A DNA stretch of 9,724 nt, taken from positions 1 through 9,724 of the forward strand of contig JAQGMX010000083.1 in NCBI GenBank assembly GCA_028292145.1. Reading direction: 5' to 3'. A program made the position numbers and the translations under genes. The notes below the pieces were generated by a model. The model made no database searches. It worked only from the letters and a program-made list of their open reading frames with translations, and was not told the origin of the DNA. Source of the stretch: Variovorax sp. (lineage in GTDB: Bacteria; Pseudomonadota; Gammaproteobacteria; Burkholderiales; Burkholderiaceae_C). Positions 5,561 to 9,724 of the stretch are shown piece after piece (within the stretch, counting starts at the first letter, position 1; every line of letters starts with the position of its first letter).

Positions 5561-6457
5561 ATGAACTACAAGCACCTCTACTATTTTTGGGCCGCTGCCA
5601 AGGCGGGCGGCATCGTGCGTGCGGGCGAGCAGCTGCACATCACCCCGCAGACCTTGTCGACCCAGATCAAGCTGCTGGAAGATGCGCTCGGCTGCCACCT
5701 GCTGCGCAAGAGCGGACGCGGCGTCGAGCTGACGCCGGAGGGAAGCACCGCACTGAGCTATGCCGACCAGATCTTCGCTTTGGGCGTCGAACTCGAAGCG
5801 GCCGTCGGCAACAAGACGGCCGGACGGCGCAGTCTCACTTTCCGGGTCGGCATTGCGGATGCGGTACCCAAGGCGATCGCCTATCGGTTGCTGGAGCCGT
5901 CGCTTGCGTTGCCCGAGCAGGTCCGCCTGATTTGCCACGAGGGCAACTTCCGCGATCTGCTGGCGCAGATGTCGGTGCAACGGCTCGACCTGGTGATCGC
6001 CAACGAGCCGATGGGAAAGCAGACCAGCGTGAAGGCCTTCAACCACACCTTGGGCACCACCGGCATGTCCTTCTTCGCGACGCCCGCGCTGCGGCATTCG
6101 TTGACGGGCGAATTCCCCGAGTGCCTCGACGGCGCGCCGATGGTGATCCAGGGTGCGTCCTCCGCCATGCGGCAACGGCTCGATCTCTGGCTGGCAGAGC
6201 ATCACCTGCGCCCGCATCTGATCGGTGAATTCGACGATGCGGCACTGCTCAAGGCCTTCGGCGGCGAAGGGCGCGGCGTGTTCATGTCGCCGACCGTGCT
6301 CGAGGACGAAACCTGCACGCAGTACGGTGTGGAGGTGCTGGGGCGTGCGTCGGAATTGGTCGAGGAATTCTTTGGCATCTCCGTCGAGCGCAGGGTTCGC
6401 CACCCGTGCGTGGTCGCGATCACGCATGCGGCGCGGGTCCAGTTCCTCAAGAATTGA
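5561..6457 (+). CDS. nhaR: NhaR-like LysR-family transcriptional activator
   Basis: This is a 298-residue LysR protein whose whole length recalls E. coli NhaR (301 residues). The start MNYKHLYYFWAAAKAGG and helix-turn-helix (about 18-37, IVRAGEQLHITPQTLSTQIK) match NhaR, as do GRGVELTPEG and the block EFDDAALLKAFGG at 223-235 of the effector domain. In E. coli NhaR senses Na+ and Li+, activates the nhaA antiporter gene and also pgaABCD and osmC. No antiporter gene lies in this window, so the target here is unknown. The ATG at 5561 gives the family N-terminus. In-frame TTG (5525) and ATG (5534) lie upstream but would add unconserved residues and overlap the 19-bp dyad; the Shine-Dalgarno sequence is weak at all three. 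A secreted small protein gene follows after 31 bp and may be co-transcribed. Confidence 0.85.
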   Translation: MNYKHLYYFWAAAKAGGIVRAGEQLHITPQTLSTQIKLLEDALGCHLLRKSGRGVELTPEGSTALSYADQIFALGVELEAAVGNKTAGRRSLTFRVGIADAVPKAIAYRLLEPSLALPEQVRLICHEGNFRDLLAQMSVQRLDLVIANEPMGKQTSVKAFNHTLGTTGMSFFATPALRHSLTGEFPECLDGAPMVIQGASSAMRQRLDLWLAEHHLRPHLIGEFDDAALLKAFGGEGRGVFMSPTVLEDETCTQYGVEVLGRASELVEEFFGISVERRVRHPCVVAITHAARVQFLKN

Positions 6458-6488
6458 ACCGAATGCCGCCGGTTCGACTCAGTTGCCC

Positions 6489-6992
6489 ATGATTGTTCGT
6501 TTTCTCTCTTTGTCACTTGTCGCGTTTGGCCTCGCGGGTGCGCTCCATGCACAGGAGTTGCCGCCTGGCGTCGCGCTAGGGATGACGCCTGCGGCGTTGC
6601 GCGCCGCGTTGCCGACCGTCGAGCGGGTCGCGCGTCCGGTGCGTATTGCCAGTGGTCTGGCCGGCAGCTGGCGCGGTCAGCCTGCGCAGATCGCCGGACT
6701 TCCTTTCGAGCCGACTTTTTATTTTGCTGGCGGCGCTTTGCGGCGCGTCGAATGGGTGGCACTGCCGGAGGCCGAGGGCGATCGCGGCACGGCTGCCTAT
6801 GCCGAGCTTCTCGGCTGGGGCCGGTCGCGCTTCGGCGCCGAAATGGCGTCGCGCGATCCCGGCAGCGAACTTGCGTCCTGGGTCGCCGGCGATACCGACG
6901 TGTACGCGCAGCGTATCGACGACCCGCGCCGCGCGCCCAGCGTGCGGCTGGTCTACAAGCTGCGCCAGCTCAAGGACGCGAGCCAGCTCTGA
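6489..6992 (+). CDS. Secreted (periplasmic) protein of unknown function
   Basis: This 167-residue protein is not one I recognise. Residues 1-21 form a clear Sec signal peptide: MIVR, a hydrophobic core (FLSLSLVAFGLAGA), and a probable cleavage at ALHA|QE. The mature part of about 146 residues is without cysteine. It opens with GVALGMTPAALRAALP, a pattern common near the start of small periplasmic domains that follow a G-M-T-x-A helix, then has a likely beta-rich middle (FEPTFYFAGGALRRVEWVALP) and ends in a basic stretch. I considered a BamE/OmlA-like fold because of that layout but see no lipobox, so it is only a thought. The ATG at 6489 is chosen because it starts the signal peptide; the same frame is open well upstream inside nhaR but gives no sensible protein. 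It lies 31 bp after nhaR, so the two may share a transcript, and converges on ureG. Confidence 0.7.
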   Translation: MIVRFLSLSLVAFGLAGALHAQELPPGVALGMTPAALRAALPTVERVARPVRIASGLAGSWRGQPAQIAGLPFEPTFYFAGGALRRVEWVALPEAEGDRGTAAYAELLGWGRSRFGAEMASRDPGSELASWVAGDTDVYAQRIDDPRRAPSVRLVYKLRQLKDASQL

Positions 6993-7001
6993 CGCCGGCG
7001 T
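6992..7001. other. Palindrome filling the gap between convergent genes
   Basis: ACGCCGGCGT is a perfect 10-bp palindrome that starts on the last base of one stop codon and fills the 9-bp gap to the ureG stop codon. With no loop and no U-tract on either strand it is not a classical terminator. GC-rich palindromes of this size can arise by chance in such DNA. Confidence 0.25.
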
Positions 7002-7652
7002 TCAGGCTTCCAGCAGCATGCCGCGCTGCTCGATGAACGACACCACCTCGGCCAGGCCGGTCAGCGTCTTCAGGTTGGTCATCACGTACGGGCGCTGCTT
7101 GCGCATGCGCTGCGTGTCGGCTTCCATGATGCCCAGATCGGCGCCCACGTAAGGCGCCAGATCGGTCTTGTTGATGATGAAGAGGTCGCTCTTGGTGATG
7201 CCCGGGCCGCCCTTGCGCGGGATCTTCTCGCCGGCCGCGACGTCGATCACGTAGATCGTCAGGTCGCTCAGCTCGGGGCTGAAGGTCGCGGCCAGGTTGT
7301 CGCCGCCGCTTTCGATGAAGACGACGTCGGCATCGGGGAATTGAGACAGCATGCGATCGATCGCTTCGAGGTTGATCGACGCGTCTTCGCGGATGGCCGT
7401 GTGCGGGCAGCCACCGGTCTCGACGCCCATGATGCGTTCGGCCGGCAACGCGCCCGAAACCGTCAGCAGCCGCTGATCTTCCTTCGTGTAGATGTCGTTG
7501 GTGATGGCGATCAGGTCGTACTTGTCGCGCATCGCCTTGCAGACCATTTCCAGCAGCGTGGTCTTGCCGGAGCCGACGGGCCCGCCGATGCCGACGCGCA
7601 GGGGCGGCAGCTTCTTGGTGCGGTTGGGTATGTGATGGAGGGCGGAAGCCAT
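7002..7652 (-). CDS. ureG: Urease accessory GTPase UreG
   Basis: UreG is the GTPase that, with UreF and UreD/UreH, delivers nickel to apo-urease in the cytoplasm. The 216-residue product has all family hallmarks: P-loop GGPVGSGKT (23-31), TNDIYTKEDQ (51-60), the nickel-binding CPH motif (82-84, in GVETGGCPHTAIREDAS), ESGGDN (114-119) and the guanine-specificity motif NKTD (161-164). Length and residues are typical and no key residue is missing. The ATG at 7652 has a strong AGGAGA sequence 6 nt upstream; the same frame is open for eight more codons, but these lack conservation. ureG follows ureF with a 29-bp gap and is the last urease gene here; its 3' end faces the secreted-protein gene 9 bp away. 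It needs ureABC and ureD, which are outside the window. Confidence 0.97.
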   Translation of the reverse strand: MASALHHIPNRTKKLPPLRVGIGGPVGSGKTTLLEMVCKAMRDKYDLIAITNDIYTKEDQRLLTVSGALPAERIMGVETGGCPHTAIREDASINLEAIDRMLSQFPDADVVFIESGGDNLAATFSPELSDLTIYVIDVAAGEKIPRKGGPGITKSDLFIINKTDLAPYVGADLGIMEADTQRMRKQRPYVMTNLKTLTGLAEVVSFIEQRGMLLEA

Positions 7653-7658
7653 GGGATG

Positions 7659-7664
7659 TCTCCT
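7659..7664 (-). promoter_or_regulatory. Ribosome binding site of ureG
   Basis: AGGAGA on the minus strand, 6 nt before the ATG at 7652, in the short ureF-ureG gap. It decides the start of ureG and suggests independent initiation rather than strict coupling to ureF. Confidence 0.7.
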
Positions 7665-7681
7665 GAAAATTTGCAAAGTCC

Positions 7682-8392
7682 TCAGCTTCTGAAGAGCCGG
7701 GAATACTGGGTTTCGTGTCTCGCCGAGAGAATGGCGAGCATCGGTGAAAAAGCTTGCCGGTCCTCGTCGCTGCAGGCAATGGCGCGGTCGACCGCAGCCG
7801 GAATCTCACTCGCCAACCTGCCGAGCATGCGCTGTCCCGAACTTTGCCCGAGCGGCACCGACTTGACGGCCGCGCCGACCATGTTCTCGGCCCAGCCGAA
7901 GGCGAATGCGAGGCAGCAGTTCCGAAAATCGGCCTGGGTCCGCGCAGCAGCGAATGCGAACGCCACCGGGTAGGTGATCGTCGCCGCAATCCCTTCGAAA
8001 GCGTTCGCGACGTCGTCATGATGCAGTTTGAGCCACTCCACGAAAGACCGGCCCATCTGCTCGGTCTGCAGCAGAAACTCGGCCGTTTCGCGGGTCTGCA
8101 GGACCCATGCATTGAGCGTGGCGATGCGCGCGCGTCCGGTGTCGCCGCCCGCGCGCCAGGCCAGCACCGACTGCGCGAAGACCGGCAGATCGCCGCGTGC
8201 GAGGCTCAGATGCAGCTGGTCGGCGATCCAGTCGGATGCAGCGGCTTCGGATGCAATTCCGGCCCATTCGACGCCGGCTTCCAGCCCTTCGGAATACGAA
8301 AAACCGCCGATGGGCAAAGCCGGTGAGGCCAGCCAGATCAGTTGGAGGAGGCTGGATGCGGGAAGTGGGCTGTCGGGTAGCGATTCGGTCAA
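7682..8392 (-). CDS. ureF: Urease accessory protein UreF
   Basis: UreF is the adaptor that links UreG to UreD/UreH on apo-urease and controls the timing of GTP hydrolysis during nickel insertion. The 236-residue, all-helical product carries the family signature LASPALPIGGFSYSEGLE (about 21-38), a central HDDVANAFEGI-like region, AFAFGWAENMVGAAVKSVPLGQSSGQRML (late middle), and the C-terminal tail (RHETQYSRLFRS) that in this family helps bind UreD/UreH. The only workable start is TTG at 8392, which overlaps the ureE stop as TTGA. No ATG or GTG lies in frame before the conserved N-terminal block, and no Shine-Dalgarno sequence is visible, so translation is probably coupled to ureE. The gene order ureE-ureF-ureG is the common one. 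Confidence 0.95.
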   Translation of the reverse strand: MTESLPDSPLPASSLLQLIWLASPALPIGGFSYSEGLEAGVEWAGIASEAAASDWIADQLHLSLARGDLPVFAQSVLAWRAGGDTGRARIATLNAWVLQTRETAEFLLQTEQMGRSFVEWLKLHHDDVANAFEGIAATITYPVAFAFAAARTQADFRNCCLAFAFGWAENMVGAAVKSVPLGQSSGQRMLGRLASEIPAAVDRAIACSDEDRQAFSPMLAILSARHETQYSRLFRS

Positions 8393-8979
8393 TGCGCGTG
8401 GCCGTGATCGTGGGCAGGTTCAGCATAGGCGTCCGGATGCAGGACGGGGCCGACAGGCGCCTTGCCGTGCGAATGTCCGTGGCCGTGATCGTGATCGCCG
8501 TGGTCGTGACCATGCGCTCCACCGTGTGCGCCATACGCACCGTTCTCAGGCTCGAAAGTCGTCTCTTCTTCGCGCACGATCAGGTGCATCGACCGCAGCA
8601 TCGCGGCCAGCACGTGGTCGGGCTCGATCTTGAGGTGGTCGGGCTGCAGCTCGATCGGCACATGGCGATTGCCCAGGTGGTAGGCAGCGCGGGTCAGGTC
8701 GAAAGGCGTGCCGTGGGCCGTGCAGTGCGTGATGACCAGCACCGGCTGCGGAGCCGCGATCACGCGGACCAGCGAGCCGTCTTCGGCGACCAGCACGTCG
8801 CCGCCGCGCACGGCCGTGTCGCGCGGCAGGAACACGCCGAGCAGGCGACCCTGCGAATCGGTGGCATCGAAACGGCTTTTCTGGCGCACGTCCCAATCGA
8901 GTTCGAGCGTTGCGGCGCGTTTGAGCAGCACCGGCGCAAGGCCGCGGCCCTGCGGCATGATTTTGTTGGCTGTGATCAT
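8389..8979 (-). CDS. ureE: Urease nickel metallochaperone UreE
   Basis: UreE is the homodimeric nickel chaperone that supplies Ni2+ for urease maturation. The 196-residue protein has the two-domain UreE body and the signature YHLGNRHVPIEL (100-111), with H101 corresponding to the conserved metal-binding His96 of the Klebsiella aerogenes protein. The C-terminus is a His-rich tail: nine histidines between 152 and 171 and five more between 181 and 196, many as alternating H-x-H. Such tails buffer extra nickel and zinc. The ATG at 8979 gives the standard N-terminus; the frame is open a further 203 codons upstream through the preceding gene, but that is a shadow reading, not a fusion. The Shine-Dalgarno sequence is weak. 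It lies 35 bp after the SHOCT gene and overlaps ureF by 4 bp. Confidence 0.96.
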   Translation of the reverse strand: MITANKIMPQGRGLAPVLLKRAATLELDWDVRQKSRFDATDSQGRLLGVFLPRDTAVRGGDVLVAEDGSLVRVIAAPQPVLVITHCTAHGTPFDLTRAAYHLGNRHVPIELQPDHLKIEPDHVLAAMLRSMHLIVREEETTFEPENGAYGAHGGAHGHDHGDHDHGHGHSHGKAPVGPVLHPDAYAEPAHDHGHAH

Positions 8980-9014
8980 TGGAGAAAGTCCGAGGCTGAT
9001 GTTCGAGGCAGATG

Positions 9015-9724
9015 TCAGACCCGGATCAGCAGCTCGGTCTTCTTGGAGGCGAATTCGTCCTCGCTGAGGATGCCTTTGGCACGCAGATCGGCCAGCCGTT
9101 CGATGGTGGCGAATATGTCCTGCGTGGCCTGGCTGTTCTGATTGGCTTGGTTGGCTTGCAGGTGGCCCGAGGGCACGGGCGTGTTCATCGAAACGTAGGG
9201 CATCACGCCGTCCACCGAGACGACCGGCAGGCTTGCCACATCGATTGTTCCGAACTGGCTGTTGAAGCTCAGTGTGCCGCCATAGGACTGCTGCTGCGAA
9301 AAGCCGGTGATCCGATGGTCGAGCGTGTCGTACACCGTAACGCGGCCGTCGAGTTCGATCACCAGCCGTCGGGCCTGCGAGAAGCAGGCGTAGCGCACGC
9401 CGTTCTGCGCGCCGGTGCTGTCCGGCCAGCGCAGGTCGGACGGCCACCAGTCGCCGGACGCGCTGCTGCGCGCCAGTTCGGGCTGGCTGAGGAGCAGGTT
9501 CGACAGTTCGGAGCAGAGTGCGTCGACGCGGCCCTTGAGCTGGCTGTTGAACATGTCCGACACCATCGTCATGCCCCCGCGCATCCACTGGCCGGATCCG
9601 GAAAATTCCGGATGGCTGAACTGCGCCTGGCTGCCGTTGCCTCGAATGACGGCGTCCAGCATGTCGCGCGTGGCCTCGACACCGAATCCGTGGCGCTGGG
9701 CGATGTCGTTCACGGCCTGCTGGC
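9015..9724 (-). CDS. SHOCT-domain protein in the urease operon (partial, 5' end off window)
   Basis: The frame is open from the TGA at 9015 to the right edge, about 235 visible residues with the true start missing. A GTG at 9713 is in frame but the preceding codons also read as coding, so it is probably internal. The C-terminal about 30 residues (ATIERLADLRAKGILSEDEFASKKTELL) are a SHOCT domain, the short amphipathic helix-turn-helix found at the ends of many otherwise unrelated bacterial proteins and thought to mediate oligomerisation. Before it is a Gln/Asn-rich linker (about ANQANQNSQATQD). The N-terminal half, with a GSGQWMRGGMTMV region and aromatic-rich strands, is not one I can name. 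No signal peptide or membrane helix is visible in what is present. It lies 35 bp upstream of ureE on the same strand, so it is very likely part of the urease operon. Its role in urease is unknown. Confidence 0.75.
   Translation of the reverse strand, partial: QQAVNDIAQRHGFGVEATRDMLDAVIRGNGSQAQFSHPEFSGSGQWMRGGMTMVSDMFNSQLKGRVDALCSELSNLLLSQPELARSSASGDWWPSDLRWPDSTGAQNGVRYACFSQARRLVIELDGRVTVYDTLDHRITGFSQQQSYGGTLSFNSQFGTIDVASLPVVSVDGVMPYVSMNTPVPSGHLQANQANQNSQATQDIFATIERLADLRAKGILSEDEFASKKTELLIRV

Noticed and set aside
6225..6488. N-terminal extension of the secreted-protein frame into nhaR
   Set aside because: The extension is an out-of-frame reading of nhaR, and the signal peptide starts cleanly at 6489.
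8389..9588. A 399-residue open frame that would make a UreE fusion
   Set aside because: The upstream 203 codons overlap the SHOCT gene in another frame and have a shadow-like composition; normal UreE begins at 8979.
1..9724. CRISPR arrays, tRNA or rRNA genes, insertion sequences
   Set aside because: No regularly spaced repeats, cloverleaf-like sequence, rRNA segment, transposase reading frame or terminal inverted repeats were seen on either strand.

Overview
The window is high-GC DNA with dense, short-spaced genes on both strands. It has twelve protein genes, two of them cut by the window edges, and no rRNA, tRNA, CRISPR array or insertion sequence that I can recognise. The IscR-like, NhaR-like and UreE/F/G proteins all read as proteobacterial. 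My best guess is a betaproteobacterium of the order Burkholderiales, but no phylogenetic marker is present, so this is inference.

Region 1 (1-2780, minus strand) is a Tad/Flp-type pilus or secreted-pilin cassette. It holds a small Flp-like pilin with a class III prepilin signal, a large TadG-like pseudopilin-type protein and a TadE-like protein that runs off the left edge. The last two are coupled by an ATGA overlap. An AT-rich leader of about 180 bp with an 11-bp direct repeat precedes the pilin.

Region 2 (2962-6457) holds four transcription factors in a row. An AraC-family regulator (minus) and a LysR-family regulator (plus) diverge from a 62- to 71-bp spacer with strong dyads. An IscR/Rrf2-family regulator (minus) and an NhaR-like LysR regulator (plus) diverge from a 136-bp spacer with a 19-bp dyad. 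The first LysR gene and the Rrf2 gene converge and overlap by 14 bp. The Rrf2 protein keeps the IscR fold and DNA-binding helix but has lost three of the four Fe-S cluster ligand positions.

Region 3 (6489-6992, plus) is a small secreted protein of unknown function just downstream of nhaR. It ends 9 bp from the convergent ureG.

Region 4 (7002-9724, minus) is the distal part of a urease operon, in transcription order a SHOCT-domain protein (partial), ureE, ureF and ureG. These accessory proteins deliver nickel and, with GTP hydrolysis, mature urease. The structural genes ureABC and ureD are not in the window and would be expected beyond the right edge. The main oddities are the SHOCT gene upstream of ureE, the TTG start of ureF inside a TTGA overlap, the cluster-ligand loss in the IscR paralogue, and the symmetric elements in the two divergent promoter regions.
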